DNA from: Anodontia alba
Lineage: Eukaryota > Mollusca > Bivalvia > Lucinida > Lucinidae
Direction: 5' to 3'
Assembly: GCA_964016985.1 (NCBI GenBank)
Contig: OZ024830.1
Coordinates: forward strand, 65,490,690-65,554,689
Length of the DNA: 64,000 nucleotides
Below, piece by piece: positions 12,403 through 24,837 of the stretch. The position numbers and the translations under genes are program-made. Each line of letters begins with the position of its first letter. The first letter of the stretch is position 1. The notes below the pieces were generated by a model. That model was not told where the DNA came from and did not search any database. It saw nothing but the letters and a program-made list of their open reading frames with translations.

Positions 12403-13187
12403 ACACAGGATTATAACGCTAATTACTTAAGACAAGGGTTATTCATTTTAGCTTATAATATGTTGTTCACTCTTAAAAAGTGACGTACTCATGGTGAACT
12501 TTTTCACCTCTGAAAACGGATTTTCAAAAAATACTCAAAGTTATTTTGAGAAATGACAAAAAATTTCACATCAGTATTTAGCACAAAATTTTTTGCAGCA
12601 GGTGCCGCAAAAATTTTGGAATTCGGTTGACAGATGAGGATTTTATGACCAAAAATAGTTTTGAAAAGGGAATTTTTTATAGTAAAATTGCTAGCAAGTA
12701 ATCATTTTCCCGCAAAAAAACTCATTGTATTTTATCAAAGGTATCCAAAATAGGCACAAAATGATACAAAACCCTTACCATGGTTAAAAACATTCAATTT
12801 AAGCCACAGAAGTGGTCAGAATCGAAACTTTATAATCATGGATTATCTCCCCTGACAATGTAAAATAAATCTGGTCATAATTAATTTTTATTTTTGGACC
12901 AATTTTCGAAATTTTTGCGGGGCATGTTACAAGAAATTTAGTATCAACTTTTGGTATAGAAATCATCTAGCCTTGTCTAAGTTTACTACAAGTAATCCCC
13001 AAAATAGCGCATGTTATTAGAGGACAAAAAGCGAACATTAAATTTTCTCATTTAAATATTTTTCAGCATCGAGATTTAAACAGATTTAAGCTAGATCACC
13101 TTAGTTAGTTCTAATCACACAGCCTGGTAAATGAGGCATGAATGTGTACATTGTGACATACAGTTAACAAGAAATCAATGGAAGTGA

Positions 13188-13683
13188 GTGTTCAGGGCTT
13201 TAAAGTTGATCTGTCTTATTCAAACGAAATAAAACAAGATGTATCATGAATCCAGGTTGATTAAACAATAAACGCTAGTCATTCAGTCAAATTCTGCTCA
13301 GATGGAGCTATTGATGTTGTACAGTTGGCGCTAGTCATACAGTCAGCCGGAACTGATGGGTACAATTCAAGAGGTCATGGTTTACAAAATGGAAACATGT
13401 AGAGCCTGGCAGGTATCATACATAAAAGATAATATGTGTTCAGGGCTTTGAAGTTGATCTGTCTTATTAAAACGAAATAAAACAGAATATATCATGAACC
13501 AGGTTGATTAAACAACAAGCGCTAGTTGCACAGTCAAATTCAGCTCAGATGGAGCTATTGATGCCGTACAGTTGGCGCTAGTCGTACGGTCAGTCGGAAC
13601 CGATGGGTACAATTTAAGAGGTCGTGGTTTACAAAATCAAAACGTAGAGCCTGGCAGCTATCATACATAAAAGATAATATGTG
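13188..13683 (+). repeat. Direct tandem duplication, 2 x ~248 bp
   Basis: gtgttcagggctttaaagtt at 13188 recurs as gtgttcagggctttgaagtt at 13436. The following ~245 bp match closely, through gtagagcctggcaggtatca. It lies in the right arm of the 11684-14034 element and makes that arm longer than the left. Confidence 0.85.
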
Positions 13684-15985
13684 TTTTAAAGATTTCACAT
13701 TCAAATAATCATAAAGTAGGCTTTAATTCAGAGTATATCAACTTGGAATCATCAAGTTTACAGGCGACAAAACCAGAAAAATCACTGATAGAGCAGCACG
13801 CAACAAGGTCTACACAAAAAACGGACCACTGTCGGAGTTTGTGAGAGTGATACATCTAAAATACATTCATTTCTGCCCCCGATGTCGAAAACCGCACTAT
13901 AATCGGATATTCCGTTGCTTTCTTATCTATTAAAATCTAAGAGCTTCTGTCGCAAATTTCGAGTTTGCTAGTGATGTTTGGACGTACATAATGATGGTGC
14001 TTCTGATTAGGCCATTGTACGGTTATATGCTGTGATCAATGTGACACTTGGTGGAAATTGGATTAGTGGTTTCTGAAGAATCACGATTTTATACATGTAA
14101 ATAGCACAGTGGCAGGGAAATATAATAAACATTAACAAGATGGCGGCCATCTTAGATTTCCAATCAGAACGATTTTAGCTACTGTTGATCTACAAGTCAC
14201 CTCAATACTTCCAATATAAATGTATATGGCCCATACAAATGAATTGGGAAGCAAATTTGACCTTGCCGTAAAAAGGTCAAATGTCAACATAGGGCCATCA
14301 TTTTAGTAATTTTGGTATATCTCCTGTCCCCCATAATTTGTGCAAAGATAAGGGCCCAAGGCTTATTAGGTTCTGGAGAAAAAGATTTTTAAAGGTTATT
14401 ATATTACCATAATTATATAGGCATGGCAGCCATTTTGATCAATGGATCACGCCCGTTTTAGCAATCTTTCATTCTCTTGCCCCAAGGAGGCTCCACATGA
14501 AATTTGAGCCACACTGGCCCAGAGGCTTCTAAGAAAAAGTCATTTGAAATTATCAACATTTTATCCATACATATGTATGGGGCCCATACAAATGCATACA
14601 GAAGCAAACTTGACCTCACCGTAAAAAGGTCAAATGTCAATGTACGACCATCATTTTAGCAATTTTGGTAGACCTCCTGTCCCTGATGATTTGTGCAAAG
14701 ATTCAGCCACAATACATCGCTGGTTATGGAGAAAATGCAACTGAACCATTTTCCCATTATAAGTCTATGGGAGCTTTCTGTTGTCATGGCAACCAAACCA
14801 AGAGGAGTCTCCATAATTTTAGCTATTCTGAATTGTCCTTACCCAAACAATATTTGCACAAAGTTAGAATTGAACTTTTTAGTGGCTTTGGAGGAAATGT
14901 CATTTTAAAAATTCCTTTTTTAAAATTTAATGTTGCCATGCCAACCAAACAAAATGGCCATTGGTCATAAAACAATAAACTGGGTAGGAAATCTTCCAAT
15001 GATCATAACTGCCAAAAATGGCTCACATCATTTCACTCTTTATGGAAAAAATGCAATTTAACCATTTTCCAATTTTAAGTCTATGGGAGCTTTCTGTTGC
15101 CATGGCAATCAAACCAAGAGGCAGATCACCATAAGTTTAGCTATTTTTGAACTGTCCATATCCAAGTAGCATTTGTTCAAAATTAGAGTCATACTGTTTC
15201 AGTGGTTTTGGAGGAGATGTCATTTAAAAAATTCCTTTTTTCAAATTTAATGTTGCTCTGGCAACCAAAAAAAAAATGGCCATTGGTCATAAAACACACA
15301 AACTGGGTAGACAATCATCTAATGATCATAACTGCCAAATATGGATTACATCACTTTAGTGATTATGGAGAAAATGCAGTTGAACCATTTTCCCATTATA
15401 AGTCTATGGGAGCTTTCTGTTGCCATGGCAACCAAACCAAGAGCAAGATCACCATAATTTTAGCTGTTTTAAAAGCTCCCAAACAAGCAACATTCTTACC
15501 AAGTCTGATAAGAACAATTTTAGCTATTTTGACCTACAGGTCACTTCAATGCTTCCTGCAAAGTTTCGAGTCTATTGGCCTTTTAGTTCAGGAAGAAGCC
15601 AAAATAGCCATGGCAGCCATCTTGGACTTCCAATTAGAATGATTTTAACTACTTTTGATCTACACATCAACCCAGTGCTTCCTACCAAGTTTCTAGTCCA
15701 TCTGCCCAGGGATGTAGGAGGAGTAGGCTTTTAAAGCAAATGTTGATGCCGCATGACAGACAACAGACATTGACTGAGCACAATAGCTCTTCGTGCTCAG
15801 GTGTGCTAATAATGTAGGTGCTAGAGCGATGACAAAAGGTGAACACACACATGTACAAACATACCTGAAAAAAAATTAATATATGTATGTAGGAACGTAT
15901 ATATGTACCAACGGTACTAACTAACGTACAAAGATATTTATGTACAGTACGGGACAAACCCCTATATCCCCTCCACAACTTGTTA

Positions 15986-16287
15986 CGTTTGTTTGTGTTA
16001 AGTTTTACGGCTCAGTCAACCCAATGGGGTCATGTCTAGCGCGGTCAGTTTACCCAACCACACGTTTACTGGGCAGGCTTAGTCCTCTAAGTGGCTAACC
16101 AGTATTGTGCACATTCTTTCGCCAGAAACTGACAACTGCCCTTTTTGAATCAGCGGGAGAGAATGACTGTAGAAATTATTTCATGATCAATCTCCACAAA
16201 AGAATGTTGCCTACCTTGGCAGGGGTCTAATCCGCTACCTCCTGGTCTCCAGTTGAATGCTCATCCAACTGAGCCACCGAGGCCGGC
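15986..16287 (-). mobile_element. tRNA-derived SINE, copy 2, with 13-bp TSD
   Basis: Same family and orientation as the copy at 5041. Flanked by identical 13-bp direct repeats ccacaacttgtta (15973-15985 and 16288-16300). The minus-strand head reads GCCTCGGTGGCTCAGTTGGA. The T/G-rich tail lies at the left, as expected for a minus-strand retroposon. The B-box region is mutated (GCGGATTAG...), so it is probably silent. Confidence 0.88.
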
Positions 16288-16481
16288 CCACAACTTGTTA
16301 TGGAGGGGATATAGGTTATAATTTCAACTTCTTCAGGAATATAATATCATCTAAAGCAGATTCACATGTGGCATTTGTTTTTGTCATTATTTATCTCGCC
16401 TTCTTTACGTACCTCAGAGGACTGTGCTCCATGATTGTGCCAGTTCTTGGGTATGTTCACTTATACTTTTGTTAAAAAATA

Positions 16482-17777
16482 AACAAGAGGGCCATGATGG
16501 CCCTGTAATGCTCACCTGAGCATCATAGCACTTTGAGAACCTGATCTAGAACTGATCAAGGCAAACATTCTGATAAAAAATTCAAAATGATTATATTAAC
16601 AAGTAAGACAATGTAGCATGTCTAATGGACTGTGAAATAAAGGTCAAGGTCAAATATGGATGACTGCACCCAAGAGGCCATGCTAAGATGTATGCATGTA
16701 CTAAGTATCACTGGCTGTAGGAGCAATAGTTACTGAGAAACTGACCTAAACACAAACACTTCACAAGTAACAAATATCACTCTGTAAGACCAATAATTAC
16801 TGAGAAACTGACCTAAATGGAAAAACTTAAGAAAGTCACTGGATAGAAAAATATACATCACCTTGAAATCATCAAGACAAACATTTTGAGCAAGATTCAT
16901 GATGATCACTTCAAAAATGTGACCTCTAGAGCATCAACAAGGTTTCCCTTTGATTTGGCCAGGTGACTTAGTTTCTGATATCAAGTGACCCAGTTTTAAA
17001 CTAGACCTAGAAATCATCAAGACAAACATTTTGAGCAAGATTCATGATGACTGCTTCAAAAATGTGACCACTAGAGTGTTAACGAGGTTTTAGCTGATTT
17101 GGCCAGGTGACCTAGTTTTTGACCCCAAGTGACCCAGTTTCAAACTTGACCTAAAAATCATCAAGACAAACATTCATGATGACTGCTTGAAAAATGTGAC
17201 CGCTAGAGTGATAACAAGGTTTTCCGCTGATTTGGCCAGGTGACCTAGTTTTTGACCCCAGGTGACCCAGTTTCGAACTTGACCTAGAAATCATCATGAC
17301 AAACATTTTGAGCAAGATTTATGATGATTGCTTGAACAAGTCACCCTGATGCTTCCTAGCAAGTTTGGAGTCAATTGGCCTTTCGTTCAGGAGAAGCGAA
17401 AAATAGATTTTCAAGATGGCCATGGCGGCCATCTTGGATTTCCGATCGGCACGATTTTAGCTATTTTTGATCTGCAAATCACCCCGATGCTTCCTAGCAA
17501 GTTTGGAGTCAATTGGCCTTTGAGTTCAGTAGAAGAAGCGAAAAATAGATTTTCAAGATGGCAGCCATGGCGGCCATCTTGGATTTTCGATCGGAACAAT
17601 TTTAACTATTTTTGATCTACAAGTCACCCTGATGCTTCCTACCAAGTATCGAGTCAACTGGGGTGTAGGAGGAGTAGGCTTTTAAAGCAATTGTTGACGA
17701 TACACGACGAAGGACGGACGATGGACATTGACTGACCACAATAGCTCACCATGAGCACATCGTGCTCAGGTGAGCTA
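16482..17777 (+). repeat. Dispersed repeat block with gctcacctgag / ctcaggtgagct ends
   Basis: Begins with acaagagggccatgatggcc and gctcacctgagcatcatagc, ends tcgtgctcaggtgagctaaa. The interior has ~142-bp units starting aaatcatcaagacaaacatt (about 16869, 17010, 17154, 17288), then ~150-bp units with gatgcttcctagcaagtttg and catcttggatttccgatcgg. Just before the right end is a simple cgacgaaggacggacgatgg stretch, shared with other blocks. Non-coding. Confidence 0.85.
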
Positions 17778-18269
17778 AAAACGTCAAAGGAAAAAAGACA
17801 ATTTACAGTTTGTAGCATATAAACTTGATATCAAGTATGTTGATAAACTGCCACAAAGTTTATTCCATTGTCTCAGTGTTCAGGATTTGCAGAAGTGTTG
17901 ATGTAGTTAAGTGTCCAACGATCATGTGTCTATCACTCACATCTTCTCAGAGAAAGCCCATTACTTCATTCAATATTGTCTTGTCTGATCACAGATATGG
18001 TTAAAATTCCTGTAAAATAAAAGCAAAAAGAAGATTAAAACATTAGAATTTGTCAAAGGACACCGTCCAAAAACATTTGGTTGTAGGGAACCCAGCACAC
18101 CAACACCTATCATGGTATAGATATCTGTAAGATATGAAACATTTCAAGGAAGCAAAATCTACTAGAACCAAGAAATGTCAATAAGCAGTGCTTATTAGAT
18201 ACTCCCTGCAATGTATGGGCAGACGGATGGACAACAAGAAAACTGTATACCTCACCAACCCCTCAAAAG
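17778..18269. other. No gene seen
   Basis: AT-rich spacer between two repeat arrays; no repeat or coding signal recognised. Confidence 0.4.
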
Positions 18270-20440
18270 TACCAATAATTGATGTAAAACAGTTCCAACC
18301 TAGATCTGGTCAACATCAGTGCATATGCAAAACTTGATCAATTCCATCAGTTGTTTACAAGGTATTGAGAAGAAATGAAATTTTGACAATAACCAAAAGC
18401 CATAACTGTGATATGTATTTACGAAAACTGACGCATAACAATCCAAACCTAGATCTGGTCAACATCAATTCATATGCAAAATTTGGTCTAGTGCCATCAA
18501 TTTGTAGTCCAAGATATTGTGTGGAAACAAAAGTCTAACAATAATCAAGGTCAATAAGTCTGTTGTAAACTTGAGAAAACTGATGTGTAACAATCCCACC
18601 TTAGAACTGGTCATCATCAATGCATATGCAAAATCTTGTCTAATCTATCAATTCATTCTGAAGATATTGAGTGGAAACAACATTCTTATGATTACCAAGG
18701 CCATAACTGTTGTAATTTTGGGAAAATTGATGCAAAACAATACTAACCTAGAACTGGTTAAAGACAATGTATATGCAGTTTGATCAAATTCTATCAGTAT
18801 ATTCACAAGATACTGAGCATAAAAGGAATTGTGATAAGAACCAAAGGACATGACTGTGTTTATTGCGAAAACTTACAGGAAACAATCCAAACCTAGATCT
18901 GGTCAGCATCAATGCATATGCAAAATTTGGTCTAATTTTATCATGTAGTTCTCAAGATGTTGAGCAAAAACAAATTCTGATGATCATTAAGGGCCATAAC
19001 TCTGTTGTAAATATTCAAAAATTGAGGGACGGCAATCCTGAAATAGATCTAGTTGAGATCATTGCATACGCAAAACTTGATCAAATTCCATCAGTTTGTT
19101 CACAAGATACTGAGTGGAAACGAAGTTCTGACAACAACCAAGGGCCATAACTGTGTTGTATATTTGAGGAAATTAACTGATAACAATCTCAACCTAGATC
19201 TGGTCAATGTCCCTGTAAATGCAAAATTTGATCCAAGGCCATCAATTTGTTCTCAAGATGTTGAGCAGAAACCAAATACTGATAATAATCAAGGGCCATA
19301 ACTTTTGCTCATTTGCGGAAAGTGACAAGTAACAATCCCTACCCAGATCTAGTTAAGGTCTATGCATATGCAAAGTTTGATCAAATACCATCTATTCTAT
19401 CACAAGATATTGAGGGGAAATGAAATTTTGATAACAATCAAGGGCCAAACCTTCGTTGTACATAATTCTGAAATTAACGTGTAACTATCCCAACCTAGAT
19501 CTCTAGATCTGGATAGGGTTTATGAATATGCAAAGTTCAATCAAATTCCATTCACAAGATATTGAGAGGAAACAAAATTCTGACAACTATCAAGGACCAT
19601 AACTGTGTTGTATAATTGCAAAATTGATGAGTAACCATCCCAACCTAGATCTGGTCAGTGTCAATGCACATGCAAAATGTGGTTTAATTCAATCAATTTG
19701 TTCTCAAGATATTGAGCAGAAATGAAATTCTGACAATAATGAAGAGCCATAACTCTATTGTAAATCTGCAAAAATTGACGCCTAACAATCCAAACCTAGA
19801 TCTGGTTAAGGACAAGCATATGCAATTTGATCAAATTCCACAAATTTTTGTTCACAAGATATTGAGCATTCTGACAAGAACCAAGAGCCATAACTGTGTT
19901 ATTTGCAAAAATTATCTGTGTGTTGCATATATCAAGAAATTGACACATAACGATCCCAGCCTAGAACTGGTCAGTGTGTGTGCATATGCAAAATTTGGTC
20001 CAATTCAATTAATTTGTTCTCAAGATACTGAGCAGAAATCAAATTTTGACAAAAATCAAGGGCTGTTGTTAATTTGCAGAAAGTGACATGTAACAATCCC
20101 CGACCTAGATCTAGTTAAAGTCTATGCATATGCACAGTTTGATCAAATACCATCTATTTTTTCAAAAGATATTGAGCAGAAACCTATGTTGTATACTTCG
20201 AAAATTGAAGCATAACAATCCCAATCTAGTTCTGGTTAAGCTCTATGCATATGCAAAATTTGATCAAATTCCATCAATTTATTCACAAGATATTTTAAGC
20301 TGTAACAACATTTTGACAATAACAGACCATAACTGTGTTGTATATTTGTGGAAATTGACACGTAACAATTCCAATTCTGGTCAACATCAATGCATATGCA
20401 TATTTAAGCTAGAACTTTCCAGCCAAAAGCTAACACATCA
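18270..20440 (+). repeat. Satellite-like array, ~15 units of ~148 bp
   Basis: The unit contains cataactgtgttgtatatttg, acaatcccaacctagatctg, catcaatgcatatgcaaaat and cacaagatattgag. The gcatatgca core recurs about every 130-170 bp (about 18315, 18470, 18621, 18770, 18916, 19063, 19365, 19665, 19982, 20127, 20250, 20390). Several short open frames read the unit as peptide repeats, but indels change frame between units, so this is not a repeat protein gene. Confidence 0.9.
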
Positions 20441-20473
20441 GAGTATTTGTCTTGATCTTAGGGTTCTTATTGG

Positions 20474-20509
20474 CAGTTAGTCAACATTGGTTTCAATGTT
20501 GACTAACTG
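20474..20509. repeat. Perfect 16-bp stem hairpin
   Basis: cagttagtcaacattg, a 4-base loop gttt, then caatgttgactaactg. Located at the right edge of the ~148-bp array. No T-run follows, so it is not a classic bacterial-type terminator, and the context is eukaryotic. Role unknown. Confidence 0.8.
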
Positions 20510-20579
20510 GAAATTTGGTAGATGCTGAAACATTCTGGGATTTGAATATTTTTTGTGAGTGAAAACCAAAATGATATCT

Positions 20580-22758
20580 AGAGATAAATAGATGCCCATG
20601 GGACATGATTCATCCACTTGAGTAAAATAGCCATTGCACATCTGCAGATGCCATGCAACATTCTTCCAGTATTGCCATAGCAACTGACAGAAATTTGACT
20701 TTAAAAGGTTATCATATGAACAAACTTGGTAGACCTCGAGTCCCTGATGCAATATACAAAGATTCACCCTAAAAGCTTTCTTGGTTCTGGAGCAGAAGAT
20801 TTTTAAGTGATTTTTTTCTCTTATATTGACATGGAGGCTATCTTTTTCATTAGTTCAAACCCATTTGAACAAGTTGACAACATCCCTTTGCCAGAAGGAC
20901 TCATGTGAAATCTGCTGAAAATTGGTCAAACGGTTTCAGAGAATAAGACATAAATTTAAAGACTTTATAATTTTATACATGTATATAACCCAGGGGCAAG
21001 GGCAGATTACCCCCCAGCGAATAAAAATTTTGACTGTAACTAAATGTTTTACTATTTTAATCATACATTGTAAGTTTCAGCCATTAGTCTAAAAAACATT
21101 TTGAGAAGATCGTTTTTTCAACATTATGTATGGGAATGCAACTTTGACCTTGTAAGTAGAGGCTTGTAACTAGTGGCCCGTGAACCAGAAATCACTCATC
21201 TGGATGATCATGATATGGTAGATTATGCCATCTTGGCTATCAGATCAGAATGCCTTTAGCAATACAGAATCTGATGTTGTCTGAAGAGTTTAAAAACTGC
21301 AACCATGGCCACTATCTTGGATATTGGAAATGGACAATAAAAAATTATTGAGCAATGCCGAATCTCCATGTCACCCTGATGCCTCCCATCAAGTTTCTGC
21401 TCAATCAGACTTACCGTTCGGGATCAGATGTGATTTAAAGATTTTCAATCAAGATGGCCAAGATGGCTGCCATGGGGGCAGCTTAGATATCAGAACAGAA
21501 CCATTTTATCAATTTTAAATCTCTATGCTGCCCTGATGCCTTCCACCAAGTTTCTGCTCCATCAGACTTATGGTTCAGGAGCAGATAACTACTGAAGACT
21601 TTGAAGGTGGTCGCTGCCGGCCATCATGGATACCATTCTGATGGAGATGTCGAAAATATGAAAATTATTGATGGACATACGGATGAGGGACAGACCATGG
21701 TCAACAGACCACAGCATAAGCTGGCCTAGCTAACAATTGGAGATCTAAAAGATGGCTGCTGTGGCGAAGTTTTAGCAATTCTGAATCTCCATGTGGCCCC
21801 AATGCCTCCAACCAAGTTTTGGCTCACTCTGACTTACCATTGGAGCAGATGAGGTCTGAAGATTTTCAAGATGGCCAGCTTGGGGCCATCTTATATATCA
21901 GAACAACAGATTTTAGCAATTCAGAATATCCCATGCCTATCATCAAGTTTGGGCTCTATCCGCATTACGATTTGGGAGGAGATGTCATTTGAAGAATTTC
22001 AAGACGGCCACCATGGCATCTTGAATGTTGGAACGGAACAATTTAGCAGTTCTGAATCTCAATGTCTCCCAAATCTCCACCACGTTTCAGCTTTATCCTA
22101 CTTAGTTACTTAGTTCGGGAGCAGATGGTGGCCATCTTGAATATTGGAATGAAACAAATTTAGCAATTCTAAATCTCCATGTCATTCCAATGCCTTCCTT
22201 ATTTGGGCTCAATCAGACTATTCAGGAGCAGATGCAGGTTGAAGGTCACCGCTGGGGCAATCTTGGATACTGGAATGGAAAGTTTTTAGCAATTCTGAAT
22301 CTTTCTGTTGATCTCATGCCTCCCATAAAGTTTAAGCTCAGTTCGACTTATAGTTTGAGAAGAGATATCGTTTGAAAATTTTCAAGATGGCCAACATGGT
22401 AGTCATCTTGGATATTGAAACAGAATGATTTTTGCAATTCTAACTCTCCATGTGGCCCCAATGCCTCCTACCAAGTTTGGGCTCGATCTGAGTTAGGGTT
22501 CAGGAGCAGATGTGGTTTCAGCAATTCTGAATCTCTATGTCACTCTGATGCTTCCCATCAAGTTTAATTCTGCTCAATCCAACTTGCGGAGGAGATGTCG
22601 TTTGAAGCATTTCATGGCAGCTATGGTGGCCATCTGGATATCGGAACGGAAGGATTTTAGCAATTCTGAATCTCTATGTCACTCTGCTGCCTCCAATCAA
22701 GTTTTGGCTCAATCTAACTTCAGGTTTGGGAGATGTTATTTGAAGAATTTCAAGGGCT
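20580..22758 (+). repeat. Diverged dispersed repeat with ~155-bp tandem units
   Basis: Starts with a decayed relative of the gcccatgggcc...tcacctgag head (gatgcccatgggacatgatt). From about 21230 on, units contain attttagcaattctgaatct, gatgcctcccatcaagttt and ggagcagatg...ttcaagatggcc. The same unit type resumes at 31624, immediately after the 8.9-kb element, showing that element is inserted in this array. Non-coding. Confidence 0.8.
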
Positions 22759-22959
22759 AATTATACTTTGCGGAACGGAACGGAACAACTTCAGGGGCAC
22801 ACAATGGGGAATAAATATAAAATTATAATATTTGTTCTTGACCACTGTTTTGGAGAATATTTTGGCTTATTATCGATTACAAGTTTATCCTCTTGAACAT
22901 CAAACTATTTTGAATTGTTTTCAAATAATAATAGTTTGTGATTTGCCATTTATGAACTT

Positions 22960-23021
22960 TGTTCTGTTCCGTTCCGTTCTGCAAAGTATAATAATTATAT
23001 TTAACGGAGCGGAACGGAACA
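22960..23021. repeat. GGAAC palindrome, first of 11 internal copies
   Basis: gttctgttccgttccgttct, a short AT core, then a GGAAC-rich strand folding back. Equivalent palindromes lie at about 24959-25033, 25322-25391, 25715-25783, 26206-26274, 26625-26694, 27863-27932, 28534-28608, 30666-30723, 31008-31081 and 31366-31422. Most have the core gcaaagtataattatccaca, then gataattatatttaac. The two outer ends of the 8.9-kb element are half-palindromes of the same kind. This suggests each palindrome is two element ends joined head to head. Confidence 0.85.
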
Positions 23022-23140
23022 AGAATATCCAGAACTGCTTTCAGCTTCCATCAAGTTAGAAAAATGAACCAAGGCAGCATGCAGATATACTGAAGACTCT
23101 ACATGAAGATTGCTTTGCATAATAGGAATGAATTGTAGGA

Positions 23141-24837
23141 CCGCTGCTGTTTTTACTACTTATAAATTACATAGTACTTGATATCGGATCAAATATAAGG
23201 CTCTTTGCAGACAACACTAGTCTTTACATAATCGTAACCCTATTATTGCTGCTAATTGTCTCAATATTGATCTCGAAAGTATTTCAAAATGGGCTGCAAC
23301 TTGGCTTGTGGCTTTCAATCCAACCAAAACCGAAAGTTTCCTTATTTCGCGTAAATTAAACAAACTTAATCATCCACCAATCATAATGCAAAATCTTCAA
23401 ATATCTGAAGTAGAGATTCACAAGCATCTCGGGATCTATTTATCTAACGATTGTACATGGCACCACCATATAAAATATACTTCAGAGAAAGCTTGGGGTA
23501 GGGTTAATGTAATGAGAAAACTCAAATTTAAATTAGATCGCAAATCTTTGGAAACAATCTATACAGCTTTTATCAGACCTTTACTTGAATATGGGGATGT
23601 AATATGGGAAAATTGTTCTCAATACGAAAAACAAGAGTTAGAAAAAATCCAACTTGAAGCAGCACACATAGCTACTGGGACAACCAAGCTTATTTCTATT
23701 ACCGCCTTGTACAAAGAAGTTGGATGGGAGTCAGTTGAACAGAGAAGACAAACCCACAAATTGACTTTATTTTTTAAAATGTTTTCCCATCTAACTCCTC
23801 TGTACTTATACTCCCTTATACCACCGTCAGTCAGTGACATGTCACGATATAATCTTCGCAACTCCGACCAATTACAGACTATTGATTCACGAACAAATCT
23901 TTACTATAATTCTTTTCTACGCTCTACTGTCAGGGCTATTCTACCCGCAGAAGTGAAACAATCTCAAACAACACACTCTTTTAAACACTACTTTAACAAA
24001 GATAAAACAGCTGTCCCCAAATATTATTATTCTAAAAATAGAAAAGCCCAAATTCTCCATACTAGATTATGAACGAACTGTAGCTCATTGAACCTGAACC
24101 TATTCTTAAAAGGTATAACTGACTCGCCTATGTGTAGATGTGGTAGTATTGAGAACTCGCAACACTTCTTTTTCCACTGTCCTTACTATCAGCAGCATAG
24201 AAACGCGCTTCTAAATGTGGTTTCTACCTATCATAGACCTACTCTTGATCTTCTTCTGTACGGGGAATCCTCTTTATCATATGATGTAAATATGATAATT
24301 TTTTAAAATATTCATCGGTTTATATTGAATTGTAAATGTTTTTCATGAGATGTTTAAATACTGCTATGACCATGCGATTGCTTTACTACAGTTATCAGTT
24401 GCAAACGGTATATTATTCCATGTTGGATGCCGGGTGCCCCAACCCCTCACCCCAAATTTCCCACCTCCCCTCATTCCATCTTCCCCACCCCTCTCCACTC
24501 CCACTGCCCCTTGGTTTTGTCCATTTACATTTTCTTATCCGTTTCTAACTTCAAATGCTTTATATAAAGTGAATACTATTTGGTGTAAAACTTTACATCA
24601 GATTTTCATCATTTTTATCATCCAAACATGTAAAAACAACACTTATTGTTAAGTATCACTACATAATGTCACTTGCTTCAATGTATCTTGCTCGAAATTC
24701 GCCATTATGTATACATGTCGGTTGTTTTTGGGAGAAGAACTAAATAAGTACTTGCGCTTTCGTTCTAATCCCAATTTGTATAATTACTTGCAAAATGTTG
24801 TAATGATATGTTTGTTATAATAAAATATGTTTAAACC
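23141..24837 (+). mobile_element. 5'-truncated LINE inserted in the left arm
   Basis: The sequence is absent from the matching position of the right inverted arm. That arm runs directly from gaatgaattgtagg, through ~55 bp, to gtggccgtataaggc. The insert carries the 3' half of a LINE reverse-transcriptase ORF and a ~500-bp AT-rich 3' UTR. It has no 5' region. Insertion was accompanied by loss of ~55 bp of arm, and I see no clear target duplication. Confidence 0.85.
23155..24306 (+). pseudogene. LINE reverse transcriptase, C-terminal part
   Basis: Encodes the last part of a non-LTR reverse transcriptase. A catalytic-loop segment reads LFADNTSLYI, where the family has FADD (second Asp to Asn). 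A frame change follows near 23235. A long frame (23308-24072) then contains ISKWAATWLVAFNPTKTESF, a thumb segment ETIYTAFIRPLLEYGDVIW, and the conserved C-terminal tail. A TGA at about 24070 replaces an expected Arg codon. Beyond it the same frame resumes with the Cys/His motif CRCGSIENSQHFFFHCPYY, typical of Jockey/CR1-like LINE C-termini. Truncated, frameshifted and catalytically dead. Exact clade not assigned. Confidence 0.88.

Larger units (their letters stand above)
11684..14034. mobile_element. 2.35-kb element with ~460-bp inverted arms, CACAG ends, 5-bp TSD
   Basis: Left end CACAGCGTATAACC and right end GGTTATATGCTGTG are complementary. The arms run to about 12155 and from about 13570. 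ATCAA occurs directly outside both ends (11679-11683 and 14035-14039). The uninterrupted paralogue near 46975 has a single ATCAA at the same place, so this is a true 5-bp target duplication. There is no transposase; the interior is AT-rich. A 5-bp duplication with CACAG ends fits the Transib/RAG-like superfamily better than hAT (8 bp), piggyBac (TTAA) or Tc1 (TA), but that assignment is inference. Confidence 0.85.
11466..15810 (+). repeat. Dispersed repeat block bounded by gctcacctgag / ctcaggtg ends
   Basis: Begins aaaacaagaggcccatgggc and gctcacctgagtgacatagc, matching 46746 onward base for base over much of its length. Ends near gtgctcaggtgtgctaataa. The interior holds ~300-bp tandem units with ctatgggagctttctgttg (about 14766, 15081, 15404) and ~150-bp units with catcttggacttccaat. 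The block is interrupted by the 2.35-kb element at 11684-14034; its sequence resumes exactly where the uninterrupted paralogue near 46975 predicts. Confidence 0.85.

Noticed and set aside
18270..20440. CRISPR array or repeat-protein gene
   Set aside because: Units are contiguous ~148-bp satellites without unique spacers, and the reading frame changes between units. The context is a eukaryotic genome.
20474..20509. Rho-independent terminator
   Set aside because: No T-run follows, and the genome is eukaryotic.
23155..24306. Penelope-like or DIRS reverse transcriptase
   Set aside because: The IRPLLEYGDVIW thumb and the C-terminal CxCGxxE...HFFFxCPxY motif are typical of LINE ORF2.
24336..24652. 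Proline-rich short proteins
   Set aside because: They read a C-rich part of the LINE 3' UTR; no domain and no start context.
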